64,000 nucleotides of DNA from Gaeumannomyces sp. JS-464 (taxonomy: Eukaryota; Ascomycota; Sordariomycetes; Magnaporthales; Magnaporthaceae), in contig NGZR01000003.1 of the NCBI GenBank assembly GCA_002197995.1, forward strand, positions 1,302,001 through 1,366,000, read 5' to 3'. The position numbers and the translations under genes were made by a program. Below are positions 36,891-47,615 of the stretch, one piece after another. Position 1 is the stretch's first letter. Each line of letters begins with the position of its first letter. Under the pieces are notes generated by a model. It was given only the letters and a program-made list of their open reading frames with translations, had not been told where the DNA came from and searched no databases.

Positions 36891-38476
36891 GGCGGGCAAG
36901 CTGGCGAACCGGGTAGGGACGTGGACGGGGACCGCGAGGCTGGGGGGTGCAGAGCGAGGAGAGGTGCCGCGGTCGACGTTGGCGGCGCCGGCTCCCTTTT
37001 GAGGGATCACCGCCGCGTCTTGGGATCATCGCCAAGAAGCTCTTCCACTTACGGGTGACATTTCAATATTGTACTCGCCCCCTTTTTTCGCCCGTCTGCT
37101 CCAGCCAGCTGCAGTGGCCCGCTGCGTCATGCGGGTCGGGATGGAGAGGCAACTCGCAAAAGCAGAACATCACATCACCCATCCTTCCTATCTCGCTCCT
37201 CGACCTCAATCGGGCAGCTCGATGCGACACAGTGACGCCGCCAAGCCGGCGTCCCTGGCAGGCCTTCTGGTGGCTGATTGCGGTGTGCTTGCGCGCCGAC
37301 TCTGGAGCAATTTTAATTGAAAGCCAAGAAGCAATTCGCGGGTAATCGCCAGTCCTATTCCGGAAGGTCCCAGCCTCTGCTGATAATCATGGGCCCTTGC
37401 ATGTATGGCGCGGGGTAACGAGGCCCAGCACCGAGTGTTTAGAGTCTTGGCGACAAAGGATGGGCAGATAGAGTGTCGATCCAGACGAAAAAGAAACAAG
37501 AACGGGGAAGAAATATTTGGAAGGATATCTAGAGAAAATAAATCCAGAAGGCAATAGCGTACTCCGCGTACGGCCACGCGAGTTGGTGTGCTGAGGTATC
37601 TATTCGGAGACATTGAGCGTGTGCGTATAATCGTTCATGTTCTTCCAGCCCCTTTACCGTCTATAACATCATCAGTAAATGCTCGCATGTAAGCCGCCTT
37701 GACCCTTATTGGTCTCGAAATGTGTTGGTATCACGTAGCGTAGCCTCAGAGTGATGTTGCTACTGTGTTCAATGACTCTCCGGGTCTTCAGCCGGTTGAA
37801 TGTGGAATCGAATGGCAGCACGATGTCGGGCATAGGCGAGTCTTGGCCTGTCTTGGTGCGTTCAAAGCGGGCGCGAGCTGTTGGGAGCCCACACTTGAGC
37901 CACCAGCACTGAAGGCAGCCGTCGAGACAGTAGGCGTTGGTATCGAGCCCCGTCGCGAGCAGCCGCGGTCCAGGCGGCCCTCAAAGAGAGTCGCGCGTGC
38001 TTCTGCAACCAAGCGGTCGGGCGGCGGCGGCGGCTGGCCGGCTTGGGCAAACCAGGAATGGCGCATATGTGGACATATGCGCGAGACGACGTAACATTGA
38101 GACGGTGACGGCCCGGACCCGCTACCGCCGAGAGATGCGTTTGCGACTGGTTGGCGCGTAGGTTATGGTATTTGTACAGAAGCCCTACCCGGGGTCGAAA
38201 CCAGGGCCGCCGTTGTTCATGGTGTCATCGAAAGATGACCGGTGGTGATGATGGATGGTGTTCTTTTGGTCACCTCGACAAGAGCGCTGGTGTGCCGTCC
38301 GGGAATAAAGAAGCACTTGTAGAGTGTTTTTTTTCTGGGGGCAAAGAGATTTTAGCCATGGAACGGAGGCCGGCAGTCAGGTGATTAGCACGCCCTTTTC
38401 GCCCTCTGATCGTCTACCATCCAATAATGGGGTTGATATTGCATGCTGGCGTTTCGTGGCTTGTAGAATTCTCAGC
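36891..38476. other. Intergenic region
   Basis: About 1.6 kb between the 5' end of the carboxypeptidase gene and the 3' end of the hexokinase gene, both on the minus strand. Overlapping frames (for example plus 37765-38094 and minus 37206-37613) show no domain. The part just right of 36890 should be the carboxypeptidase promoter. Confidence 0.5.
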
Positions 38477-40403
38477 TCAGCTCTCGTCCGCCTGCGATCG
38501 TGATTGTCTGACCGTCCACGCAATCAGGGCTGCCCCAACGCTCGACCCGTCCTTGGCCGTGCCCATGCGGATCCTTTTCTCCGTGCCTGGCCCGACCGCA
38601 GGGATCTCGCGCAGAGCGGCGCGCATGTTATCCTCGAACCCAGGGAAATGCTCGAACAACGATCCGTCGACCCCGATGTCTATCTCGCCAGCACTGCTAT
38701 CCTCCTGACCCTCCGGACAGGGGCCTTCTTCTTGTCCTTCGTGGCTGGGATTGCTGTCTCGAGCGGGTAGGGATGGCGCAGCCGGGGATCTATCACGTTG
38801 AGCCCCAGCCGGAAGACGAACCGCCTGACGGCCCTGAGCAAGGCGGCTCTGAACATATCAAAAGACGCCAAGACTCTCCAAGCCGCGCTCCGTCCCTTCC
38901 AGGGCTTAGCCGTGTCCCTCGCGCCCCCGCTTGGGTCCGTGGCCGTCGCTTGGTTTCCTCGGCTGGCTCTCCCCGATTGTATGACAACTCCAGCGACCGC
39001 GATAGCCGAAAGCCTGGCTGCTCGACGGCCGATCGCCCCTGCCACTGCTCTGATGCCCGCTGCGTCTGCCACCGCCATATCGCTCACGCTGAGCACGGCC
39101 CGGATCTCGGCGCGAGCCGAATCAAGTCCTGCCGTCCGGTCGCTCACCAGGGCCGACAGGAACGAGCTGTCAATCGAGTTCGGGGCGAACAGCCTCGACG
39201 TTGGCGGCACCTCTAATCCTTCAAGCGCACCCCCTGGGCCACAACGCTCCACCAAGACCAGCCGCATGATCTCGCCGAGGTACATGCCCGAGATGCGCTT
39301 TTCGAAATGCTGGTCGTCTGGATTTGCCGAATCTCGGTCCAGGGCGGCGTCGTAGGGCGTTACCGGCAGCACCTCCAGCTTGCTGTCAAACCCTCCCCAC
39401 TCGGTGTTGAGCGCCTGGAACTGGCCCCGCCTCCGCTCTGGGTCGGCAAACTGTTCCTGGGAATGCAGCTTCGTGATGCTCTCGAGACGCTCCATATAAG
39501 CGCCGTTAGTACCAGTCCCGAAGATAGCCCCTAATAGCGTATTACCAGACGGCCCTGTCTTTGCCCCGTCGCAGCGCCTTGTAGACGAACCAGCCGAGTA
39601 AGCTCGCGCGGCTAACGTCCCGACGGTGTCGTTGGCAAGCGCCGTGACTACCAACGGAAGTCTCTGCTCATCCAGCGCCTCCTGGAGCATCGCGCAGGGA
39701 TCCCGCCCCACGGCGTCCTTGATAGTGAACGCTTTGGTCCAATGCAGGAGGGTTCCCCGGTCGATGGCGTGCTGGTCGAACGTGAAGCTGAAGGTGAACC
39801 CCAGAGGGTGCGCATGCTTCCGGCGAAGCTCGCCAGTCACTTGCTGTGCGCCCAAAAGATTTCGCCAGTCTCGAATCCTCTCTGACCACTGCCACTCCTC
39901 GACGCCGTCTGGCTGGCCGCCGAGCAGGAATCCCTCGACATGCTGCGCGATGAAGCGGAAGAGGTCTTTGTACGAGGGTGCCGCCATCAGCGACACAGGG
40001 ATCGCAGCCTTGGTCTTGGCCACCGAGTACGTCGAATCCCCATGCAGCTGGACCGAGCAAACCCTGAGGTTCGTGCCGCCGAGGTCAATGGCTAGGCAGG
40101 CGCCCTTTTCGCTTCCATCTGGAAGCTTGGTCACGTACGACGGCACCTGAAGAAGCGAGGTCCCATCCTGGGCCAGGCCCTCTCCTGCAACCAAGACTGG
40201 TTAGCATTCCATCCAGCTGGGAAGTCTAGAATTCTTGAGGCAGCCACGGTTCAGGGAGACTTACTGAGTTGCTGCACAAATAAATTGGTTGCATCCTGCA
40301 GCAGCGAGGGTGTAGCCTCAAACTGTCGAACAACGGCAGTCACCCAAGGTGCCGGCACCCCGGGCTGGACGCCGTGTGCTTGTTCGATGGTGCCCGACGC
40401 CAT
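38477..40403 (-). CDS. Glucokinase-like hexokinase with long C-terminal insert, one frame break
   Basis: Phosphorylates glucose or related hexoses with ATP. ATG at 40403. Exon 1 is 40403-40265, the intron is 40264-40185 (GTAAGT...TTGCAG), and exon 2 is 40184-38477. The join gives FVQQLREGLAQDG, as in fungal glucokinases. Motifs are the phosphate loop AIDLGGTNLRV (about residue 80), sugar-binding FTFSFTFDQHAIDRGTLL, catalytic Asp in ANDTVGTL, GAIFGTGTNGAY, NTEWGGFD, the KRISGMYLGE connection, and adenosine-binding GVDGSLFEHFPGFEDN. One base is missing in the GGG at 38770-38772, and with it the protein is about 615 residues. Usual length is near 500. The excess is an approximately 85-residue, Arg/Ala/Pro-rich insert between VAGVVIQSG and IDIGVDGS. 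The ATP-side tail reads GSSVGAALIAW. A divergent regulatory or non-catalytic paralogue is possible. Confidence 0.85.
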
Positions 40404-41929
40404 TGCAGACCTGGCTGCGAACCCGAGATGTCCCCGATGCCCGTTCACGGCGACCTTTGGTCTCGGGACGACTAGCGGTTTCGGGGCTCGCTGAGGCCAG
40501 ATTGGGGGACGCGAGTTCTCCTGTTTTCCAAGAATATTTGGACGACTCTCCAAACCCCTTAACCGCGTCTTCTGCAGGTGACCTCTGTATCTCCACCCCG
40601 GAGGACAAACCCAAGATCGACCTGCCCATTCGGGAAACCTCGGTAAACCCGGTTTTGCTGTGAGCCCTCCCTGGTCGCTTTGGATGCAGCACCCACATTT
40701 GATGCCACTTATATTCGTGGACGGGGAGTCGACGCCGTGTGTCGAGTCAGGCAGATAGGGACCTAGGCCGATCGCACGCAGCTATCTCAGCAATCTGCCA
40801 CGTGCCGGCATGTTTTTACGGCAACCTTCTTCTAACTTGTGCTTGGTTGGGAGCGTGAGGAAGAGAGATGTTGCCTCTCATCGCTAGTCCGGCAAACCTT
40901 GAGAGCGAAAGACCGGCAATCCTGGCAAACTCGTTCCCGGCCCCAACGCAGTCAAGAGCCTCCGGCCTTTCCTCCGTCAAACGGCCTCGCACGGCATCCG
41001 GAGCGACCCGGCTGCTGCCGGAGCCCTGCAGGAGCATGCCAATGGTTCCGCCCCCACAAAGGTCAAGAAAGCTTGTGTCAGCCGTCGGCGGCAGGAGATG
41101 CGATATGCCGGACGGACGGTGGCGGGTTACGGTCGAAATGCAACGAATGCTGTCAAGCCCGAGATTCAGTGCGCCGTCGTGCCGGGTGCCGGCGCTACTG
41201 CCTGTTCCCCTGGGCGATGTAGATTACGCTGCTGGAGCGCTACAGACTTGCTTGCGCCATTGATGACTATTACGACTTCTCGGGCTTGATGTCTATCACC
41301 AACATCAGAAGACCACCGTCTCAAGGGACTCACCGACAACCACCGGCCTGGATCTCGGCGTCTAGCCGGGGTTTCTGCGGGGTCAGGGATGAGGGCCACC
41401 ATTTCGCGTGACTTTTAGCAAGGATAATACCCAAAATCGGGGCGCCGCATTAGGAGTCGATATCGGCTGGCTGGAGTAGCATTTCGGGTGGGTTTCTCAG
41501 ATACGAGGAACCATGCCACTCCCCTCAGGCCCCATATCCCCCGCCCTCTGGGGATATTTATTTCCCCCAGGCACACCGAGAAAACAATGCAACGACGACA
41601 GGTTGGCGGCGGAGGCGATGCCCGTTTTCGGCTCACATCGGCCGCGAAAACTGGGGAGCGCCGCGATAACTCTTGTTGATATGGAGACTGGATGGGGACG
41701 CCGAGAGGGGTTGGGGACGACTGGGGAAGCATTTAAGCCCGAGATGGTCCGCTTGCTCGGGCGCGGTCGCGGCGACGGAGGGCGACGCACTCCTGGTCCA
41801 GTTCAGCTTCGAGCCAGCTAGATCGAGCCGTCGAGCCAGGTTGCAGTAGCCAGACTGCGACTCGTCGTTTCTCGACACGCTGAACGCGCCCATCCGCCCT
41901 CCAACCCGCCAGCCAGCACGCAGCAAAAC
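40404..41929. other. Intergenic region between divergent genes
   Basis: About 1.5 kb between the divergent hexokinase and secreted-protein genes, so it should contain both promoters. No conserved element can be named with confidence. Frames such as plus 40868-41263 and minus 41633-42271 have no recognisable domain. Confidence 0.5.
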
Positions 41930-43713
41930 ATGCGCCCGAGCTTCATCGTGGCCGCGGCGGCCGCCGGCCTGGCGCACGTCGTCGCCGGCGCCAGCTACGT
42001 CGAGAGCCTGTCGCCCAACGCGCGCTCCCTCTTCACCGAGGGCATGGACTGGATGGACGGCTTCTACGACTCCAAGGCCGGGTGGCTGTACGATTTCAGC
42101 GCAGCCTCGGCCCTTCGCTACGAGACCAGGAGCTCGGTCTGGTATGCTTTCGGCCTCCTGGCCCGGAACCGCGGTAGCGACGCGGCCGAGGCCGAGAAGA
42201 TCCTTACCAACCTCGTCCACGACCAGTACACCGACCCCAAGGACCTGTGGTTCGGCGACTACACGCAACATCCGTTTGAGCCGCGAGTCGGGACGAAGAA
42301 CTACCCGCCGGTATGCTTATTCTTTCTCTCCTGATGCTGCTTCAAATTTGACTAACAATACTTTTTTTTCAGACCATCTACGGATCTTGGGACCCCAACT
42401 GGCGCGGCTTCGTGGGCACCACGCTCATCATGTGCCTGGAGGAGTTCCCGCACCTCCTGAGCGACGCCACGCAGCAGCTCGTGCTCTCGTCGCTGCGCAA
42501 CGCCACCAAGGGCGACGAGTACCGCTTCGGCCACCTCGATCCCAAACAGGACAACCTGTACCCGTCCTACAGCAACCCGGCCATCATGCGCGCCTTCATG
42601 TCGGGGTGGACGGGCCGCAAGCTCAACGAGGCGAACATGACGCGGTCGGGCGAGCTGTACGCAAGCGAGATCATCGAGCTGTTCGACCGCGCCAACACGC
42701 TCTCCGAGTTCAATAGCGGCACCTACACGGGGGTCTCGCTCTTCGGGCTGCTCCTCTGGTCAAAGTACCTGCCCGCCGATTCGGTCATGAGCTCGCACGG
42801 CCCCAAGATGGTGCAGCACACGTGGGAGGCCGTCTCGCAGCTCTGGAACCCCAGGATGAAGAACATGGCGGGGCCCTGGGACCGCTCCTACGGCTACGAC
42901 ATGAACCGCTACCTCAGCCTGATGGGCCTGTGGTTCTGGACCATCCTCGGCAAGGACAAGTCGTCCATGATCGAGAAGCCGCAGATCATGTCGCACATGG
43001 CCGACTACGCCTGGGCGCCCATCTTCGCGGCGCTGGCGGGCAAGAACGACGAGCTGCTGCCGCGGGAGTCGCGCAGGCGCCTCGAGGCGTTTGAGGGCGA
43101 GCACACGTTCACGGGCTCGACTTACTCCCCGCCCTTCGACCTGGTGCCCCGCAACATCACGACATGGATGTCCGAGGGCCTGACCATCGGCGCCGAGTCG
43201 TTCGACCAGATCGTCACCGGCGGGCCTTCGCGCAGCCAGGAGTCGTTCAACCCGGCCGTCATCCAGTGGGACACGGGGAGTGAGATTTCCTTCATCTCGG
43301 TAAGCTTCAGTCTTCCACCTGACGCTGATTCCTCAAGCGGCGCTGTTGCTAACCTCACGTTTCCCCCTCCCCTGTAGCTCTACCCCACGGAGATGGCGCT
43401 CGAGGTCGAGGTCGCGCCCGGCAAGCTGAGCCTGTCGTACCCGCGCGGCGGCGCCCGCTCGCAGTTCAGCCTGCTCGTCGGCGCCTTCAGGGACAAGACG
43501 GTGGTCAACGGCTGGGAGGACGTGCAGGGCCTCACGGTCAAGGTCGGCGGCAACGCCAACCTCAACTACACGCTCGGGTTCGCCGGCCAGTACGGCGGCA
43601 AGTACAGGCCCCTGCGCGACTTTGAGTTCTGGAACTTCACCTACGTCATGCCCGAGGGCTTCACCGGCGTCCCCAACCTGGTCCTCGAGCTCGAGGCGCA
43701 CAAGAGGGCGTGA
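41930..43713 (+). CDS. Secreted protein of 547 residues, family not assigned
   Basis: ATG at 41930. Exons are 41930-42310, 42373-43299 and 43378-43713, with introns GTATGC...TTTCAG (62 bases) and GTAAGC...CTGTAG (78 bases). All are phase 0 and the gene is intact. Residues 1-21 form a signal peptide (PSFIVAAAAAGLAHVVAGA). The body is rich in helices with repeated aromatic/Gly motifs: GMDWMDGFYD, YGSWDPNWRGF, PSYSNPAIMRAF, FNSGTYTGVSLFG, GPWDRSYGYDMNRYLSLMG, and DYAWAPIFAAL. This is followed by a beta-rich C-terminal part (LTVKVGGNANLNYTLGF, FEFWNFTYVMPEGF). The helical body suggests an alpha/alpha-toroid fold as in six-hairpin enzymes, with a small sheet domain. I cannot name a substrate. Several N-x-S/T sites suit an extracellular glycoprotein. 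Confidence 0.85.
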
Positions 43714-43847
43714 GGCGGGGCAAGGCGGTCGTAAAATAGCCGGATGGGATTTTTTTTTAATGATAATGATGATGCGTGCCTATTGTATGTATATCTTTAT
43801 TTACCCCTTTCGACTTATATAGGCCATGGGGAATAACAGTTTATCTA

Positions 43848-45224
43848 CAGCTAATGTCAAAAAGTCTTCGTCCACCCCACCTTAATAAAAACGCGTCGCG
43901 TCACGTATCCAAACCCTCCCCTTTCTTTTTCTTCCACAACTTCGCCAAATGTCGGCCGCTGTGCGTGCTTTTGGGCTTAATCTGACGGCAGGCCGTTAGA
44001 AAGGCCAAAAATAACTCCGGAAACTCGTGCGACCATTTATGGTTGGGCTGCGATCGGCGTTTTTAAGTCCGAGTTGGCCCGCCTGTTTGGCTGTCGACGC
44101 GCCACCATTCGCGATACGATTGATCGCTTTGAGACCTACGGAACCTTTTATTCTTTACCTCGTTTTGGCACCCTTAAAAAGCTTACGCCCTCCCAAAAGC
44201 GATATATCTTAACAACGGTTAACGCCAACCCGAAATGCGGTATTACGAGCTTATAGGGCTGTGCTTTACTCCGGTGTGCCGCAACACCTTCGGTTAAGTT
44301 TGCCCCGCGAGTATTCGCGCAAATGGCGCTTGTTAAGCGGATTATTTTAAACCCAGTTGATGCAGCTTACCGCCGTATTTTTGCATTTACTTGGCAGGGA
44401 AAAAAGCACGAATTAATGAGGTACGTGGCTTTAAATTGGTATATTGTAAAGCCCTTAACTAACGAAAATAAGGGGAATTTTTTAACGATTACCTTTAAAA
44501 CAACCCTAACAAAAATGCAAATAAATGGTTTTTTAATTCCTTGGCAAAAGTAAACGCCGCTTTATCGAACCGAAATCGCACGTTAAATTTACGCTTTCCC
44601 AAATGTATTACGGCTTTATTTAGAAAGGGTGGAAGGTTTTTTTTGGTACTTATAATAAGGGACCTTACTTTTAAAAAAAACGGCTATACAACGTGGTCGT
44701 ATATACGTGCTTTAAAGGCTTCGGGTTTAGGAAAGCGCAACCCGCGTTTTTTCCAGCAGGATAATGCACGTATTTATACGTTTGCAGCGGTTAAAAAGTG
44801 GTTTAGGCTTTACGGGATAAATCCGATTAAATGGCCGTTTTATAGCCTGGATATAAACCCTATTAAGCACGTTTGGAAGCTTGTTAAGCAAATCCTGCGT
44901 AAGGATAACCCCGAATTGCATTTACTTAAGGATAACGACGCGGATCGGGCCAAATTTTATACTGCAATCGTCGCGGCGTGGGAGGCAGTCCTATAAGGGT
45001 TTATTAATAGCCTTTTCGACGGAATGCCACGGAGGGTGGCCGCGTTGCGGCTGCACGGGCTGGTATACCAAATATTGAACTTTGGAAGTTTCAGCATTCC
45101 AATGAATGTATTTAAATGCAAATTTGACTACTTTTCGTATGTAAATTGTGCGGTTGAAGTAGCGTGGTTGTTATCGGGGTGGATGGCTGAAGGTGGGGTG
45201 GACGGAGACTTTTTGACATAGCTG
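43848..45224 (+). mobile_element. Tc1/mariner-superfamily transposon, 1377 bp, complete ends
   Basis: Flanked by TA at 43846-43847 and 45225-45226. The inverted terminal repeats are about 35 bases, starting cagctaatgtcaaaaagtct on the left and cagctatgtcaaaaagtctc (complement) on the right. The CAG start and aaaaagt core are typical of Tc1-like ends. The element sits in the 3' flank of the secreted-protein gene, outside any exon. It is moderately RIP-altered compared with the left half of the window. Confidence 0.9.
43995..45000 (+). pseudogene. Tc1/mariner transposase relic
   Basis: The plus-strand reading crosses several frames and stops. An N-terminal HTH block (SELARLFGCRRATIRDTIDR, about 44065-44125) is followed by KLTPSQKRYI. 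The second catalytic Asp is intact in FFQQDNARIYT (Asp codon 44760-44762). The third catalytic position, normally Glu or Asp in SPDLNPIEHVW, reads Lys (codon AAG 44865-44867) in LDINPIKHVW, the change expected from a G-to-A transition. The first Asp cannot be located. The copy cannot be autonomous. Confidence 0.85.
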
Positions 45225-45334
45225 TAGGTACAATTAGGATAAAAACCGTACTTCCGGTGTAACAACCGTTTAATAAAGCCGGATAAAAAGGTCCCTTCGA
45301 ACTACCTGCGAGTCCTCTTCGTCTGTTAGCGTGC

Positions 45335-46384
45335 CTATTGTATTCCAAACAGTTGAGCAAACACGGCGAGGTGTCCTTTCTCTCGCCAGGCCTGCCGCCT
45401 CGCCGAGCCCGTCGCTTCAGGAACCAATCCTCCACTTCGTCCAGTGCGGCACACCATCCCATTCGCCTGCAAGTATTTGATCAATCTCGGACCAAATCTG
45501 GGCTTCATCCCGCCCCTCCCGTTCAAGGGTTTGACAGTTGGTCTGTTCAGTTGCTTCGTCGATGGTTGCTCCGTCAACATCTCCCTCGGAGAGCAGCTGG
45601 GAATGCTTTGCTTCGTCTCCCTCGGCGCTTCCTCGAAACCCCCAAGCACCATTCCCAATTCTAAGCCCAGCTTCTCCGCCTCCCTCTCCATCTCCTCCTT
45701 CTCCTTTTCCCAATCGTCGACAATCTTCTTGATCCTCGCGTCCACCTCTTCCACCCCGGAGATTTTCCCACCAGGACACCATTGCATGTACTCCTTGAAC
45801 ACATCGTGGGTGTATTTCAGGCACTTTTCTTCAAACTCCGTTTCCCCCATGGACTCTTTCACGCGGATCGCTTGATCGGATTTGAAGAAGCCTTCCCCAC
45901 CCAACCTGTGCCATATGTAGGGGTGGAAGCAGAAGATTACGGCGCAAAAGACTTCGTAGCCGCCATAGTGCTTGATGAAATATCCATCCTTGCGGTAGTC
46001 TTTTTCGCCATAATCTTTGAAGGTTATACCGTGGATATTGTGCCTGGGGCAGTTGCCTGGCACGTAATAGGTAAGCTCCGCGTTCGGGTTCAGGCGGGAT
46101 GGCGCGCTGTGTCGAGCGATACAATGGCAGAAGAGGTAGCGGTGCGTTTTGTCAAATATGGGCGCCCAAAAACACTCAGCCTGTGGCAAACTCGATGGCG
46201 GGCATCTTTTCCTCCGCGGCCGGGCCAGTCCCGCTCACACCTTCAGAGCGTTCCTCCCTGGTCTTGCTAAGCACCTCTTTGTACTTTTGGTCCACAGCAT
46301 TTCTTGCTGTCGGGGCCTGAGCCTCGTTGCTTGTTGGTGGTCCTGCCAGGCTTTCGGGCCACACTCCAAGACTGTGTCGTGCAT
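45335..46384 (-). CDS. Hypothetical Cys/His-containing protein, about 329 residues
   Basis: Proposed ATG at 46384. Exon 1 is 46384-46241, the intron is 46240-46181 (GTGTGA...GCCACAG) and exon 2 is 46180-45335. Both are in phase, giving 329 codons plus stop. Exon 2 alone is open for 281 codons. It contains HRYLFCHCIARH and VPGNCPRHNIHG (possible metal ligands), a GYFIKHYGGYEVF segment, a Glu/Lys-rich coiled coil (KIVDDWEKEKEEMEREAEKL, about residues 200-225) and a basic tail. I recognise no family. It lies 150 bases downstream of, and on the same strand as, the ubiquitin-like-domain gene, so it might instead be 3' exons of that gene. The start is uncertain because exon 1 overlaps another open frame. 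Confidence 0.55.
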
Positions 46385-46534
46385 TTCCGTCCAAAGGTTC
46401 TCGGGAGGCTCCTGGTGCACCGTCAGTTTGCACGAGTTGCTGCACCCAACTCAATATTGCGACCAGTCAGCACTCCACTAAGCCAACGGCATGATAGTTG
46501 GTGTCGTAAACCAATGAGGGGAGGAACGGATTTC

Positions 46535-47615
46535 TCACCAGCGTGCTGGCCAGGTCTTGTGTGGCAGGGGCTTCATGCATCGCAAGCATTTTCTGCTGAC
46601 GAGCCAAAAGCAGGCCGTCATCGCGAAAGACAGCTTTACCCGGCTGCCAGGTCTGAAATTGGCAGACCAGGTACTCTTGTCAACCACCTCGGTCTCGTCC
46701 CAGTTGTAGCACAGAAAGTGTCCTTCGCTGATCTGGGCATGGCCAGGCAGTCTCGGGCGCTCCTTTCCGCTAAATTTGACTCTCAAAACGCTCTGCAGTG
46801 TCTATCATCAAGTCGTCAGCCAGGTAACCCCAAGATTCATGGCCAAATGGCGTTCAACGACTTAGAATCCCGCAAGCTCACTCACATCTTTCGAGTCGCA
46901 AAGGTCGGGCGGCAAATAAAACGGCGCCCCAAGCCCGCAATCTAGGAGAATGTGATCTGCTTCAAGCCTTCCAAATTCCCAAGGGTAGCCCATTTCTTTG
47001 GGGCGCCGAGTGTTATGGTCCGCGAGCAGCTTGACGTCCTTCTGCAGAGAGTTCAGTTTCTCTTCCATGCGCTCGAAAGAGGCCTCTTGAGATGTAGCCA
47101 TGGCTCCCAGCTGACGTCTGTAGCATGAGAGGGAAGACTAGATCAGCATTCATCGCATGTATTTATTATTTCTCTGTTCCATATAGCTCTCGTTACCTGA
47201 TCATTTCTTGACGACACAACGCAACGGCACCACAAAGTTCTTTCAGTCGTCCCGTCAAGGCCTTTATCTCGGGCTCAAGGCGGATCGAGTAAATTGCTCC
47301 CTTCACACTCTGGCGTAGCATCCCGCCACTGCAGGTGCACTTGTCGAGAAGCTTGACCAAATCCTCACCCGCGGTGATGGCCATCGTGCACAGGGAATTT
47401 AGTTCTGGATCTGCACCGGCGCCTTCCAGCGAGTTTATGAGCTTTAGCGTCTCTATCTTCCGGGTGAGTAGTATCCATGGTTCTGCTTGGGCCGCCGCCG
47501 ATGGACGGCCGTGAAGTGACCGGTATATTTCATTTGTTTCTGTGATGATGCCTAGGCAAAGCTGCGTGAATTGAGCAATCGCAGCCGCAAGGCCGACTGC
47601 AGCGATGGCCTCCAT
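46535..47615 (-). CDS. Helical N-domain plus ubiquitin-like domain protein, 302 residues
   Basis: ATG at 47615. Exons (complement) are 47615-47197, 47117-46886 and 46792-46535. The introns have GTAACG...CTACAG and GTGAGT...CTGCAG ends, and the reading frame is intact through all three. Residues 1-140 start MEAIAAVGLAAAIAQFTQLC and form the all-helical N-terminal module that precedes NACHT/NB-ARC or ubiquitin-like domains in many fungal STAND-type proteins. A coiled segment follows (MEEKLNSLQKDVKLLADHN, about 165-185). Exon 3 matches the fungal ULD type (VLRVKFSGKERPRLPG, then ISEGHFLCYNWDETEV, then ANFRPGSRVKLSF) and ends with CLRCMKP. No nucleotide-binding motif is present. A signalling or adaptor role in heterokaryon-type immunity is possible but only inferred. 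Confidence 0.7.

Noticed and set aside
38745..38796. Possible intron at the hexokinase frame break
   Set aside because: Donor GTGATA with all nearby AG acceptors leaves the wrong phase. One missing C in the run fits the downstream motif.
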